Below are positions 18,139 through 27,060 of a DNA stretch of 64,000 bases, one piece after another (position 1 is the stretch's first letter; every line of letters begins with the position of its first letter). Made by a program: the position numbers and the translations under genes. The notes below the pieces were generated by a model that saw only the letters and a program-made list of their open reading frames with translations, searched no databases and was not told the DNA's origin. The stretch covers positions 186,001 to 250,000 of the forward strand of contig NZ_FNVD01000003.1 of NCBI RefSeq assembly GCF_900108275.1, given 5' to 3'. Source of the DNA: Jhaorihella thermophila (GTDB lineage: Bacteria > Pseudomonadota > Alphaproteobacteria > Rhodobacterales > Rhodobacteraceae).

Positions 18139-19083
18139 TCAGCCCGACATGCAATCCCCCGCCCGCGCAGCGGCCAGCGCCTCCAGTTCAAGCCTCAGGC
18201 CCTCGCGGTAATCTGCGCATCCCTGCTCCTCCCGCCACAGACAGTAAGCCGCCATGCGCCAGTGAAACCAGGGGCGAAGGGCGAAATAGCGCCAGACCGT
18301 CCGTTTGTCGCCGTATGCCGCCAGGAATGTCGAAACCTCTTCCGGCGACAGCGGCGCCTTGCGATAGACGGATTGCATGGCCGGCGACAGAAAGATTGCC
18401 AGATCCTCGCACGGATCGCCCAGACAGGGCGACTGCCAGTCGATCAGCACCGCCCGACCATCATGGATCACGATGTTTCCCGGCACCGGATCGCCATGGA
18501 CCAGCCCGACATGTCCGACCGGCGCCACAGCGCCCGCAGGCTGGAGTTCGCGCAGCCTTGCGGCATCGTCCGACCGGCAATCCGCCAGCATCGTCCGAGT
18601 CTGCCGAACCAGATCGTGGCTGCCGTTCCGGCCCCTCGGCAGCCCGACCGGAGGCACGATCCGGTGCAGGTCCGTCAGGATTCGCGCGACAATGGCGGGT
18701 TCCTTTCGCCACGTCGCCCCCGGCACATGGGCATAGACGATCCAGCGATTCCGCGTCCACCCCCCCTCTGCGATTAGCCGTGGCGCCAGCCCCGTTCCAG
18801 CCAGCGCACGCAGGCACAGCGTTTCGAGCGTGGCATCGTTGGCAAACAGCGGCGTTCGGCCCTCGCTGCGGAAAAGCTTGAGCACAAGGGTGCTCATGCA
18901 CCGGCTGGAGTTCTTCTCCCGGCCGGTGTCCTCCGGATCAATCCGCCAGACCTTGTTGCTGCGGCCTCCGCCCAGCGCCACGGGCGCGCCCCGCCCCGAC
19001 ACGATGCCCTTACTCAGCAGACGTTGCCACAGCCACGCCGGCGGGTCGGACTCAGCTTGAGATCGGGCTTCGTTTTCCTGCAA
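18139..19083 (-). CDS. Aminoglycoside phosphotransferase / choline kinase-like protein
   Basis: The 314-residue kinase-fold protein has the APH catalytic signature HGDPVPGN near residues 196-203 and the metal-binding IDWQ near 214. Upstream are a glycine-rich start (LGGGRSNKVWRI), a lysine strand (LVLKLF) and a C-terminal helical region with RPWFHWRMAAYCLW. It is closest in style to choline/ethanolamine-type or thiamine kinase-like members, which phosphorylate small hydroxyl compounds; antibiotic resistance is not implied. The best start is TTG at 19083 with GGAG seven nt upstream, since the first in-frame ATG would remove the nucleotide-binding loop. It stands alone between the lipid cassette and the flagellar genes. 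Confidence 0.8.
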   Translation of the reverse strand: MQENEARSQAESDPPAWLWQRLLSKGIVSGRGAPVALGGGRSNKVWRIDPEDTGREKNSSRCMSTLVLKLFRSEGRTPLFANDATLETLCLRALAGTGLAPRLIAEGGWTRNRWIVYAHVPGATWRKEPAIVARILTDLHRIVPPVGLPRGRNGSHDLVRQTRTMLADCRSDDAARLRELQPAGAVAPVGHVGLVHGDPVPGNIVIHDGRAVLIDWQSPCLGDPCEDLAIFLSPAMQSVYRKAPLSPEEVSTFLAAYGDKRTVWRYFALRPWFHWRMAAYCLWREEQGCADYREGLRLELEALAAARAGDCMSG

Positions 19084-19152
19084 GACATGCTCCAGACACA
19101 GAGGTCGGCACGAACCGGGAACGCGCCCTGCGGTGTTACCCTCTGGCCCAGT

Positions 19153-19842
19153 TTACGCCGGCGGGCGGCGGATCGCGTCCACGGATGCAGCAAGGATCTC
19201 TTGACCGCTGTCCAGGATCAAGACCGTTTTGCCCTCACGCAACTGCACCTCGGCCACGCCACCATAGAATGAGGCCGGAGTCCGCCCGATCGTTTCACCG
19301 CGCGTCACGCTCAGAATGTCGAAACTGTAGGTGCCGGCAGGCAGGGGAACTCCCTTTTCATCCATGCCGGACCACTTCACTTCGCCCCCGGACAACGGCA
19401 GAGGCAATCTTTGCACTTCGCGCCCTTCACCGTCGCTGACGACAAGAGCCACCTGGTCGGCTCCCTTGGCCGGCGAATAGGCCAGCGTGATCGGCGAGCC
19501 GTCAAATAGCGCAGCCCCGTGAGAGCGCACCTCCTGTCCGATCCAGCCGGACAACATGGCCATGTTCGCCGATCCCAACTGCGCGACCAAGCTCGCCAGT
19601 TTCTCATTCGTCTGCACTTGCTGTTCGACCATCGAAAACTGCGCCAGCTGCGCCGCATACTCGGTCGAGTCGATCGGCTTCAGCGGATCCTGATAGCGGG
19701 CCTGCGCAGTCAACATTTTCAGGAAAGTCTGAAAGTCCGATGAAAAGCCCTGCGCGGAGGCGGTTCGATCCGCGGTGCCGTACTGCGCATCGTCTGTACG
19801 GATATTGCCAAGGGGGCGGGCGGAAACATTCTCAACAGTCAT
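19153..19842 (-). CDS. flgD: Flagellar hook capping protein FlgD
   Basis: The 229-residue protein has the FlgD N-terminal motif FLKMLTAQARYQDPLKPIDSTEYAAQLAQFS, which docks the cap on the growing hook, and a C-terminal FlgD Ig/tudor-like region with GVPLPAGTYSFDI. It scaffolds polymerisation of FlgE. The start overlaps the fliK stop by 4 bp, so hook cap and hook-length ruler are co-transcribed leftward, divergent from the rod-binding protein and flagellin genes. Confidence 0.94.
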   Translation of the reverse strand: MTVENVSARPLGNIRTDDAQYGTADRTASAQGFSSDFQTFLKMLTAQARYQDPLKPIDSTEYAAQLAQFSMVEQQVQTNEKLASLVAQLGSANMAMLSGWIGQEVRSHGAALFDGSPITLAYSPAKGADQVALVVSDGEGREVQRLPLPLSGGEVKWSGMDEKGVPLPAGTYSFDILSVTRGETIGRTPASFYGGVAEVQLREGKTVLILDSGQEILAASVDAIRRPPA

Positions 19843-21485
19843 AGTCTCAGATCCATTCCTTCGCCGGGCGCAACGCGACCGGACCGTGTGTGCGCAAGAT
19901 TTGCCGAGCCGTCCGGCTCCACGTCATCCGACGGATCACCTTGGGTCCAAGCTTCTTGACGAGATTGCGCGTTCCGCCCTGAATCCTCCGAAAAGGAAAA
20001 TGTTACGTTTTCGTATCCCAAACCCCGCAATGCTTCGCCAAGGCCCCCCGCGTATTGCCGCATGAGCTCCACCGTTTCCGACCGATCCGCAGAAATCGCA
20101 ACCGCAACACCGTCCGCCTGGGGATGCAGTCTCATACGCACCCGGCCGAGTTCCACCGGATCCAACGCGACCTCGATTGCCCCATCCGGGCCGCGCGAAA
20201 GATAGCGGATCATGTCCGTCGCCGTCCATTCGTCCAGCCTTACCCCGTGCAGGACAGCCGACCCGTCGATCGTGCCGCTGCCTTGATGCGCCGCAGGCGT
20301 GCCTGATTGAACGGAATGAGATGCCAGAGCCAGACTCCCCTGAAGCTCACCCGTGGCGGTCACGGGACGATCCCACGAGGCTCCACCGGAACCAAAGGAT
20401 CGGCCAACGTATTCCGAAACCCAACCGGGTTCGCGCCAACCCGGGGAAGTCCTGTCAACGGATGCCTCCGGGCGGCTGCCTTCGGCATGAACGCGCACGC
20501 CCTCTTGCGAAGTAATGTCCGAAATGATCGCAACAGCTTCCATATTGGATGTGGCCGAGGCTCGATGCCCTGCCCCTGCTGCGCCTTCGGAAATGATTTG
20601 GAACCGGGCCTTCGGCCCGCTTTCAGGCGCGAAATGCCCCTTTGGAAACGATGCGGCGTCATACGCAACACCATCCGCTTGAACCGTCGTGGAGAAAGTG
20701 ACGGCGTCGCCCGCAATGTTGCGCGAATCCTTGAGGCCCGACGGCACCTGCAAGAACTGAGCCTGGGAAAAGTCTCTCACGCTTTGCTGTTCGACAGATC
20801 CGACGGCTCCTTGGGCACCCATTCCCGCAACCGCCTGCGCGCGTATTTGATTGCCGCGGGCGGCATTGGACCCGTCAGTGGCTTGCCCCTCGTGACCACC
20901 TTTCATCGCCGATCGCGGAGCCGGTAGTTCATCGACACTTTTCCCGCCCGAAAAAATGGTGAAGCGCCCACCCTCTGCGCCCGATGGCATGTGGACGGAT
21001 TGCGACACCCCACTACCGCCCGAAACACCCGATGCTCCGCTCGTTCCGTCTGCGGCCGTCGTTGCCGTGTTCCTTTTCACCGCCACCGTTTCCGGCCTGG
21101 CACTCGTTTCTCCATTACAAGTAGGCAGGTCGCGTCTCGAGCCCGCACCCTGCCTTTGGCTTGACATGAAGTCGCCGTCGGTCGGGACAGTACTCGTCAA
21201 CGCTTTCGGCTCCGATGGGTCCGCCGCTCCCCCGGCGTCGCCGGGCAAATCGTCGTCGGATCGTCGATCACCGTCGCCAGTTTCATCGGACACACTGACT
21301 TCCGCTTGTGATTCGGACGCCTTCGGCCGCCGAGATGCGGCCGAGGCCTTCATCTCGCCAAAAACATTCTCAAACGTCCCCTTTTGGATCGAATCAGTTG
21401 AAACTGCGCCAGAAATCTCTTGATCAGCGCGAGCTCTCGATCCGCCAAGCGGGACCAGAGACGGGGCGTGGGTTTCTGTCATCAT
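19839..21485 (-). CDS. fliK: Flagellar hook-length control protein FliK
   Basis: The ~548-residue protein has a long low-complexity, Ser/Gly/Ala-rich N-terminal ruler region and a C-terminal Flg_hook domain (IEVALDPVELGRVRMRLHPQ, then MRQYAGGLGEALRGLGYENV), the part that switches FlhB export specificity. The N-terminus is uncertain. The frame stays open to a TTG at 21539, but the tandem ATG at 21485/21482 (MMTETHAPSL) is more natural; neither has a clear ribosome site. It is co-transcribed with flgD. Confidence 0.88.
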   Translation of the reverse strand: MMTETHAPSLVPLGGSRARADQEISGAVSTDSIQKGTFENVFGEMKASAASRRPKASESQAEVSVSDETGDGDRRSDDDLPGDAGGAADPSEPKALTSTVPTDGDFMSSQRQGAGSRRDLPTCNGETSARPETVAVKRNTATTAADGTSGASGVSGGSGVSQSVHMPSGAEGGRFTIFSGGKSVDELPAPRSAMKGGHEGQATDGSNAARGNQIRAQAVAGMGAQGAVGSVEQQSVRDFSQAQFLQVPSGLKDSRNIAGDAVTFSTTVQADGVAYDAASFPKGHFAPESGPKARFQIISEGAAGAGHRASATSNMEAVAIISDITSQEGVRVHAEGSRPEASVDRTSPGWREPGWVSEYVGRSFGSGGASWDRPVTATGELQGSLALASHSVQSGTPAAHQGSGTIDGSAVLHGVRLDEWTATDMIRYLSRGPDGAIEVALDPVELGRVRMRLHPQADGVAVAISADRSETVELMRQYAGGLGEALRGLGYENVTFSFSEDSGRNAQSRQEAWTQGDPSDDVEPDGSANLAHTRSGRVAPGEGMDLRL

Positions 21486-21571
21486 GCCGACACTGATGAC
21501 CGCGAGAAGTTTCGTCTTTTTTAACCGCCACGTCCCCAATCTTTGAAAAAGCCATCAATTCGAGGAACCCG

Positions 21572-21865
21572 ATGGAATCGCCAATCACCAACACAGTACC
21601 GCCCGGCCAGACGACACGACCAGAAAGACTGGCCGAACTGCGTCAGGCCGCGACAGAGTTCGAAGCCGCCTTTCTCGCCGAAGCGCTGAAGTCCGCGGGT
21701 CTAGGCAAAAGCCGGTCGGATTTTGGCGGCGGGGTCGGCGAGGACCAGTTTCAGGATTTTCTTGTCCGCGCCCAGGCCGACGAACTTGCGCGAAACGGAG
21801 GGATCGGCGTCGCTGATATCGTCTTTCGCGCCTTGATGGAGAAAGAAAATGGCAAACAAGACTGA
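21572..21865 (+). CDS. Rod-binding protein (FlgJ N-terminal domain)
   Basis: A 97-residue protein with the rod-binding pattern LRQAATEFEAAFLAEALKSAG and GVGEDQFQDFLVRAQADELARNGGIGVAD. It corresponds to the N-terminal half of FlgJ without the muramidase domain, as is usual in alphaproteobacteria. It would cap or chaperone rod assembly in the periplasm. It overlaps flgN by 17 bp and is divergent from fliK. Confidence 0.9.
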   Translation: MESPITNTVPPGQTTRPERLAELRQAATEFEAAFLAEALKSAGLGKSRSDFGGGVGEDQFQDFLVRAQADELARNGGIGVADIVFRALMEKENGKQD

Positions 21866-22205
21866 AGCAACCCTTGAACGGGTGAATCGACTTTTGGATG
21901 CGGAACGCAAGGCGTTGATCGAAGGCAGACTCGACCAGCTCGCCGAGCTGGCAGAGCGAAAAAGCGAACTGGTCTTGGACTTGGAACAATTGGGCGACCT
22001 CAACCAGCAGGATCTGCAAGAGATGCGGCGAAAGGCGCACAGAAATGAACGCCTCATTCAATCGGCGCTCGAAGGAATTCGCAGCGTCACCGCAAGGCTG
22101 GAGACGCTCCGGCGCGTCCGTGAGGGCTTGGAAACCTACGATCGCTCGGGAAACAAGACCCGGATCACGTCGTTTCGCGACGCGCGAATGGAAAAACGCG
22201 CCTGA
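21849..22205 (+). CDS. flgN: FlgN-like flagellar chaperone
   Basis: A 118-residue, almost wholly helical coiled-coil protein (ATLERVNRLLDAERKALIEGRLDQL, then ERKSELVLDLEQL and RRKAHRNERLIQSALEGI), with the FlgN-family arrangement. FlgN chaperones the hook-filament junction proteins FlgK and FlgL in the cytoplasm. It begins inside the rod-binding protein gene. The family call is by pattern and position; sequence conservation in this family is weak. Confidence 0.8.
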   Translation: MANKTEATLERVNRLLDAERKALIEGRLDQLAELAERKSELVLDLEQLGDLNQQDLQEMRRKAHRNERLIQSALEGIRSVTARLETLRRVREGLETYDRSGNKTRITSFRDARMEKRA

Positions 22206-22245
22206 GCGGATTTCTTGAAAATGCGAGGTATAGGACGGGCATCCT

Positions 22246-22260
22246 TTAGCAGTCTGTTAG
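22246..22260 (+). promoter_or_regulatory. Degenerate CtrA-like site upstream of fliC
   Basis: TTAG-CAGTCTG-TTAG matches the alphaproteobacterial CtrA box TTAA-N7-TTAA except for the last base of each half. It lies about 155 bp before the flagellin start. CtrA is known to activate flagellar genes in Rhodobacterales; binding here is inference. Confidence 0.35.
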
Positions 22261-22379
22261 GACATCGGCGCCAATGGTGTCCCTGCATCCGAAAGAAAGG
22301 CGGATGGCGCGCGGCCGGCAAGGCGGCGCAACAGTCAGAATGACGACCGTTCCGCTCCCATGGGGGCTGGGTGAAACAC

Positions 22380-22393
22380 GGCGGAAATCCGCC
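22380..22393 (+). promoter_or_regulatory. Hairpin in the flagellin mRNA leader
   Basis: GGCGG-AAAT-CCGCC forms a short perfect stem that ends about 8 bases before the fliC ribosome site (AGAGGA). It is a candidate RNA target for FlbT, whose gene lies downstream and which is known in Caulobacter to bind the flagellin 5' leader. Confidence 0.45.
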
Positions 22394-22413
22394 TTGAAAC
22401 AGAGGAAACAGTT

Positions 22414-23625
22414 ATGTCCAGCGTTCTGACGAACAACGGCGCCATGGTGGCGCTTTCCACCCTGAAATCCATCAACTCGAACCTGGCTGAGGTGCAGAAC
22501 CAGATCTCCACCGGCAAGCGGGTCTCCTCGGCCAAGGACAATTCCGCGGTCTGGGCAATTTCCAAAGTCATGGAAGCCGACGTTCAGGGCTTCAAGGCGA
22601 TCTCCGACAGCCTGTCTCTGGGACAGTCCACTGTGGCGGTCGCCCGAAACGCGGCCGAGACGGTCACGGATCTTCTGACCCAGATGAAAGGCAAGATCGT
22701 CGCCGCGCAGGAGGGGAACGTCGATCGGTCGAAGATCAATGACGACGTCACCGCGCTGAAAGACCAGATCAATTCGGTCATTTCGGCCGCGCAGTTCAAC
22801 GGCCTCAACCTGGTCGACGGGTCGGTTGCCACCGCCTCGATCCTGGCCTCGCTCGACCGCGACAGTGCCGGCAACGTGACCGCCAGCTCGATCACGGTGA
22901 CCGCGCAGGATCTGTCAACGGGCGGCTACACGGCGAACGACATTTTCAGCGGCAGCTCCACCGGCGCATCCACGAACGGCGACACGGTGGCATTCGCCCT
23001 CGATGCGGCCGGGGGCAATGAGCAGATCGCGATCGCTGAGAACGGCGCGGCATTCGTTGCCGGTGACAAGGTCAGCTTGACCGTCGGGGACCAGACCGTT
23101 TCGTACACCGTCACGGCGGATGACGCGGCCGCAACGACTACGGCGGATATCGTCGCGGTGGCGTTGAAGGACAAGATTGACGGCCTCGGCATCTCGGGCC
23201 TCACCGTTGACTATGACAGCAGCGCGCCCGGCACGCTGAACTTTACCAACAGCGGTTCCGTCGACCTGACCGTGAGCGGTCAGTTCACCAATGCCGGATC
23301 GGGCGGGCTTGGCGCCATGGCCGGGATCGACGTATCGACCGCCTCCGGTGCCCAGTCCGCCCTGGGGACGATCGAAACCCTGATCAGCACGGCCATTGAC
23401 GCCGCGGCGGCCTTCGGCTCGGTCGAGGGGCGGATCTCGACCCAGGCCGACTTCATCTCGAGCCTCACCGATTCGCTGAAATCGGGCATCGGGAGCCTGG
23501 TCGATGCCAACATGGAGGAAGCGTCGGCGCGGCTGCAGGCACTGCAGGTCCAGCAGCAGCTCGGGGTTCAGTCGCTTTCGATCGCCAACCAGGCGCCGCA
23601 GACGATCCTGTCTCTGTTCCGCTGA
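22414..23625 (+). CDS. fliC: Flagellin
   Basis: A 403-residue filament protein. The conserved D0/D1 N-terminus (MSSVLTNNGAMVALSTLKSIN, QISTGKRVSSAKDNSAVWAIS) and C-terminus (ISTQADFISSLTDSLKSG, ARLQALQVQQQLGVQSLSIANQAPQTILSLF) flank a variable central domain rich in Thr, Ser, Asp and Ala. Signal-less, it is exported by the flagellar type III apparatus. AGAGGA precedes the ATG. A 208-bp upstream region holds a possible CtrA-like site and a leader hairpin. flaF and flbT follow directly, as in other alphaproteobacteria. Confidence 0.95.
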   Translation: MSSVLTNNGAMVALSTLKSINSNLAEVQNQISTGKRVSSAKDNSAVWAISKVMEADVQGFKAISDSLSLGQSTVAVARNAAETVTDLLTQMKGKIVAAQEGNVDRSKINDDVTALKDQINSVISAAQFNGLNLVDGSVATASILASLDRDSAGNVTASSITVTAQDLSTGGYTANDIFSGSSTGASTNGDTVAFALDAAGGNEQIAIAENGAAFVAGDKVSLTVGDQTVSYTVTADDAAATTTADIVAVALKDKIDGLGISGLTVDYDSSAPGTLNFTNSGSVDLTVSGQFTNAGSGGLGAMAGIDVSTASGAQSALGTIETLISTAIDAAAAFGSVEGRISTQADFISSLTDSLKSGIGSLVDANMEEASARLQALQVQQQLGVQSLSIANQAPQTILSLFR

Positions 23626-23689
23626 AACAGCTGACCGGGGCCTGACGGCCCCGGTCCCCCTCCACACAGCCATTATCTGAGGAGTGGCC

Positions 23690-24061
23690 ATGAATGCCCA
23701 CGCACAGGCCCAGCGCGCCTACACGTCCGCCAGTATCCCGACCAAGACCCCGCGCAGCATCGAATATGAGGTCATCGCCCGGATCACCCGCCGTCTGAGG
23801 CAATCGGTTGAAACGGGCCAAACCGGTTTTTCCGAATTTGCACAGGCCCTGCATGACAATGGCCGCATGTGGAACATCTTCGCGGCGGACGTCGCCAGCC
23901 ACGCCAACAAACTGCCCGCGGAACTGAAGGCGCGGTTGATCTATCTTGCCGAGTTCACGCAGGTCCATACGCGCAGGGTTCTCGCCGGCGAGGCAACGGT
24001 CGATGCTCTGCTTGATGTCAACACGGCGGTGATGCGCGGACTACGCGGGGAGGGCGCATAG
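23690..24061 (+). CDS. flaF: Flagellar biosynthesis regulator FlaF
   Basis: A 123-residue protein with the FlaF pattern: AQRAYTSASIPTKTPRSIEYEVIARITRRLR, DNGRMWNIFAADVA and LPAELKARLIYLAEFTQVHTRRVL. FlaF promotes flagellin secretion and translation, opposing FlbT. The ATG at 23690 is chosen for GAGGAG five nt upstream; an in-frame GTG at 23684 overlaps that site. It is 64 bp after fliC and 1 bp before flbT. Confidence 0.93.
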   Translation: MNAHAQAQRAYTSASIPTKTPRSIEYEVIARITRRLRQSVETGQTGFSEFAQALHDNGRMWNIFAADVASHANKLPAELKARLIYLAEFTQVHTRRVLAGEATVDALLDVNTAVMRGLRGEGA

Positions 24062-24062
24062 A

Positions 24063-24467
24063 ATGCCCGGGCTGATACTGAAACTTGCCCCCAGGGAACG
24101 CGTCTTGATCAACGGCGCGGTGATCGAGAACGGCGATCGAAGATCCCGCCTGTCGGTGCTGACCAAGGAAGCCAATATCCTGCGGCTGCGCGACGCGATT
24201 CATCCCGATGAAGCCAATACGCCGGTCCGGCGGGTCTGTTATGCCACGCAATTGGTTCTGTCCGGCGATACCGACCCGCAGAGCGCGCGGCTCGCGCTGT
24301 TGCGCCGGATCGAGGAGTTGAGCCAGGTCTTCACCGACGCGGACAGTCGTTCCGCCCTTGCTGAAGCGACCGAAGCTCTGATCGAGGACCAGCATTACCG
24401 TTGTCTCAAAGCCCTGCGTCGCCTACTGCCACGCGAAAGTCGACTGCTTGCGGTGGGGCGGACATGA
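24063..24467 (+). CDS. flbT: Flagellin translational repressor FlbT
   Basis: A 134-residue protein with FlbT motifs: LILKLAPRERVLINGAVIENGDRRSRL, RLRDAIHPDEANTPVRRVCY and EDQHYRCLKALRRLLP. In Caulobacter FlbT binds the 5' leader of flagellin mRNA and represses its translation until the hook is complete. Its stop overlaps the next start by 4 bp. The natural target here would be the fliC leader, which contains a hairpin at 22380-22393. Confidence 0.94.
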   Translation: MPGLILKLAPRERVLINGAVIENGDRRSRLSVLTKEANILRLRDAIHPDEANTPVRRVCYATQLVLSGDTDPQSARLALLRRIEELSQVFTDADSRSALAEATEALIEDQHYRCLKALRRLLPRESRLLAVGRT

Positions 24468-25264
24468 GCTTTCAGCCGGTCATTCCCGCCTCGGGCCTGG
24501 TTGGCTGGCGCTTTCTGCAACGCACCCATGCGGCACAGATGCAGGCTTTCACCGCCACCGGGCTGCAAGAGCGCGAGGCCGGCTATTTCCTGGAAAAGAT
24601 CGGGCAGATCACCAACGCCAGTGAACTCGTCGCGGACCGCAGGCTGCTGTCGATAGCGCTGGGGGCGTTCGGACTGCAGGACGACATCGAAAACCGCGCC
24701 TTCATTCAGCGCATCCTGTCGGACGGCACGTCCAGCCCTTCCGCCCTTGCCAACAAGATGACGGATTCCCGCTATCGACGGTTCAGCGCCGCCTTCGGTT
24801 TCGGCGTCGGCGAGATCGTCCAGACCGGGAACCGGGCCGGAATGGAAACCATCGTTCAGCAATGGCGTTCCAGCCAGTTCGAGATCGCCGTGGGCGAGCA
24901 GGACGACACGATGCGCATTGCGCTATACGCAGAACGCCAGCTGGATGCCTTGGCGACACGCGCGACAAACGACGAAACGAAATGGTTCACCATAATGGGC
25001 GAGCCGCCTTTGCGCGCCCTGTTCGAAACGGCCCTGGGTTTGCCCTCTGCATTTGCGCGGCTCGACATCGACAAGCAGCTTGAAATCCTGCGGGACCGGA
25101 CACGCGCTGTGACCGGCGACAGTTCTGTCGCGCAATTCGCCGCGCAGGAAAACCGCGACCGGCTGATTGCGCTTTACTTTGCCCGATCCTCTGCCGACAG
25201 TCTTTCCGCCGGATCGTCCCCGGCCTCTGTGGCGCTGTCCCTGTTGCAGGCCGGCTCTTGGTGA
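24464..25264 (+). CDS. DUF1217 family flagellar-associated protein
   Basis: A 266-residue protein with an N-terminal GWRFLQRT and REAGYFLEKIGQITNASELVADRRLLSIALGAFGL, then FIQRILSDGTS and YRRFSAAFGFG. These are DUF1217 repeats found in alphaproteobacterial flagellar clusters, where DUF1217 proteins have been linked to flagellum function without a precise role. The start overlaps flbT by 4 bp (ATGA), so it belongs to the fliC-flaF-flbT transcription unit. It is the last flagellar gene before the ribosomal genes. Confidence 0.82.
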   Translation: MSFQPVIPASGLVGWRFLQRTHAAQMQAFTATGLQEREAGYFLEKIGQITNASELVADRRLLSIALGAFGLQDDIENRAFIQRILSDGTSSPSALANKMTDSRYRRFSAAFGFGVGEIVQTGNRAGMETIVQQWRSSQFEIAVGEQDDTMRIALYAERQLDALATRATNDETKWFTIMGEPPLRALFETALGLPSAFARLDIDKQLEILRDRTRAVTGDSSVAQFAAQENRDRLIALYFARSSADSLSAGSSPASVALSLLQAGSW

Positions 25265-25448
25265 TGCACGAACGCGCCAGCCGGCCCCGGGTCGGTCAGC
25301 GGGCCATCGGCGAACCGTCCCTTTGCAAACGCCACGCGGCAGGTTGCGGAGCCGACAGAAATCCGCATCCGGCTATGGACAGACGCCCCTTTCCTTGCTA
25401 GACGGCGCCAGTCTCACGGCCTCGGATTCGTTCCGGGGCCCGTGATTT

Positions 25449-25479
25449 TTGCAACCGGGGACCTTCGGGGCCCTATATC
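25449..25479 (+). promoter_or_regulatory. Candidate promoter of the rplB operon
   Basis: TTGCAA (25449-25454) is followed after 18-19 bp by CTATAT/TATATC (25473-25479), about 73 bp before rplB. The presence of a promoter here would make rplB the first gene of its own transcription unit. The rest of the 287-bp gap before it contains no recognisable gene. Confidence 0.4.
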
Positions 25480-25509
25480 CCGGCCACCCGCAAGGGGGGC
25501 TTCAACATA

Positions 25510-25526
25510 GGCGGGTTCCTCCCGCC
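25510..25526 (+). promoter_or_regulatory. Leader hairpin before rplB
   Basis: GGCGGG-TTCCT-CCCGCC forms a 6-bp GC stem in the presumed 5' leader, 25 bp before the rplB start. It could be a ribosomal-protein feedback site or simple leader structure; no known motif was matched. Confidence 0.35.
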
Positions 25527-25551
25527 GCTTGCTAAACGGAAGACAGAAAGC

Positions 25552-26394
25552 ATGGCACTCAAGTCGTACAAACCGACGACGCCGGGCCAGCGCGGGCTGG
25601 TGCTGATCGACCGTTCGGAGCTTTGGAAAGGACGTCCTGTCAAAGCCCTCACCGAGGGCCTGACCAAGAAGGGCGGCCGGAACAACACCGGACGGATTAC
25701 CGCTCGTCGCCGCGGTGGTGGCGCGAAACGGCTCTACCGGATCGTCGATTTCAAGCGCAACAAGTTCGATGTTCCGGCCACCGTCGAGCGGATCGAATAC
25801 GACCCGAACCGGACCGCCTTCATTGCGCTCATCAAGTATGAAGACGGCGAACAGGCCTACATCCTGGCGCCGCAGCGCCTGGCCGTGGGCGACAAGGTGA
25901 TCGCCAGCGCGAAGGCCGACATCAAGCCGGGCAACGCGATGCCGTTCTCGGGCATGCCGATCGGCACCATCGTCCACAATATCGAGCTGAAGCCCGGCAA
26001 GGGCGGCCAGATCGCACGCGCCGCGGGCACCTACGCCCAATTCGTCGGCCGCGACGGCGGCTATGCCCAGATTCGTCTGAGCTCGGGCGAACTGCGCATG
26101 GTGCGCCAGGAATGCATGGCGACCGTGGGTGCCGTCTCGAACCCCGACAACTCCAACCAGAATTTCGGCAAGGCCGGCCGCATGCGCCTGAAGGGCAAGC
26201 GCCCGTCGGTGCGTGGTGTCGTGATGAACCCGATCGACCACCCGCACGGCGGTGGCGAGGGCCGGACCTCGGGCGGCCGCCACCCGGTGACCCCGTGGGG
26301 CAAGCCGACCAAGGGTGCGCGCACCCGCAACAAGAACAAGGCGTCGCAGAAGCTCATCATCCGCTCGCGTCACGCCAAGAAGAAAGGGCGTTAA
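25552..26394 (+). CDS. rplB: 50S ribosomal protein L2
   Basis: A 280-residue protein of standard L2 length. It starts [17 protein letters not shown] and carries the peptidyl-transferase-proximal C-terminal region [19 protein letters not shown] with the functionally important histidine. L2 is needed for subunit joining and peptidyl transfer. It heads a compact rightward set rplB-rpsS-rplV-rpsC-rplP. In the usual S10 operon rplC-rplD-rplW come before it; here the preceding gene is flagellar. Confidence 0.98.
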   Translation: MALKSYKPTTPGQRGLVLIDRSELWKGRPVKALTEGLTKKGGRNNTGRITARRRGGGAKRLYRIVDFKRNKFDVPATVERIEYDPNRTAFIALIKYEDGEQAYILAPQRLAVGDKVIASAKADIKPGNAMPFSGMPIGTIVHNIELKPGKGGQIARAAGTYAQFVGRDGGYAQIRLSSGELRMVRQECMATVGAVSNPDNSNQNFGKAGRMRLKGKRPSVRGVVMNPIDHPHGGGEGRTSGGRHPVTPWGKPTKGARTRNKNKASQKLIIRSRHAKKKGR

Positions 26395-26397
26395 TCC

Positions 26398-26676
26398 ATG
26401 GCTCGCTCTGTTTGGAAAGGCCCCTTTGTCGACAGCTACGTCCTGAAAAAGGCCGAAGCTGCGCGTGAATCGGGCCGCAACGAAGTGATCAAGATCTGGT
26501 CGCGCCGCTCCACCATCCTGCCCCAGTTCGTGGGGCTGACCTTCGGCGTCTACAACGGCCACAAGCACGTCCCCGTGCTGGTGACCGAGGACATGATCGG
26601 CCAGAAGTTCGGTGAATATTCGCCGACGCGGACCTATTACGGCCACGCCGCCGACAAGAAAGCGAAGAGGAAGTAA
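26398..26676 (+). CDS. rpsS: 30S ribosomal protein S19
   Basis: A 92-residue protein beginning [20 protein letters not shown], with the S19 signature in [23 protein letters not shown] and [22 protein letters not shown]19 forms the head of the 30S subunit with S13. It starts 3 bp after rplB and ends 3 bp before rplV. Confidence 0.98.
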   Translation: MARSVWKGPFVDSYVLKKAEAARESGRNEVIKIWSRRSTILPQFVGLTFGVYNGHKHVPVLVTEDMIGQKFGEYSPTRTYYGHAADKKAKRK

Positions 26677-26679
26677 GTC

Positions 26680-27060
26680 ATGGGCAAGGCAAAGAACCCG
26701 CGCCGCGTGGCAGACAACGAAGCGATGGCCAAGGTCCGGATGCTTCGCACCTCGCCGCAGAAGCTGAACCTGGTGGCGGCCATGATCCGCGGCAAGAAGG
26801 TGGATCGCGCGCTGAACGACCTGACGTTTTCGAAAAAGCGCATCGCGCAGGACGTCAAGAAGTGCCTGCAATCGGCGATCGCCAACGCCGAAAACAACCA
26901 CGGCCTGGATGTCGATGAACTGATCGTCGCCGAGGCCTGGGTCGGCAAGAACCTGACCATGAAGCGCGGCCGTCCGCGGGCGCGTGGCCGGTTCGGTCGT
27001 ATCATGAAGCCGTTTTCGGAGCTCACCATCAAGGTGCGTCAAGTCGAGGAGCAAGCCTAA
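26680..27060 (+). CDS. rplV: 50S ribosomal protein L22
   Basis: A 126-residue protein. The core [23 protein letters not shown] and [22 protein letters not shown] fold on the outer 50S surface, and the extended loop reaching the exit tunnel lies in [18 protein letters not shown]. The stop overlaps the rpsC start by one base (TAATG). There is a short N-terminal extension ([16 protein letters not shown]) of the kind seen in alphaproteobacteria. Confidence 0.98.
   Translation: MGKAKNPRRVADNEAMAKVRMLRTSPQKLNLVAAMIRGKKVDRALNDLTFSKKRIAQDVKKCLQSAIANAENNHGLDVDELIVAEAWVGKNLTMKRGRPRARGRFGRIMKPFSELTIKVRQVEEQA

Noticed and set aside
18139-19083. Antibiotic resistance (aminoglycoside) kinase
   Set aside because: Only the general APH fold motifs are present; the context is not a resistance or mobile element and many such proteins are choline or other small-molecule kinases.
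22295-22320. Possible sigma-54 promoter (TGGCGCG...GGCA) upstream of fliC
   Set aside because: The -12 element does not match TTGCA, and Roseobacter-type flagellar genes are not known to use the RpoN system of Rhodobacter fla1.
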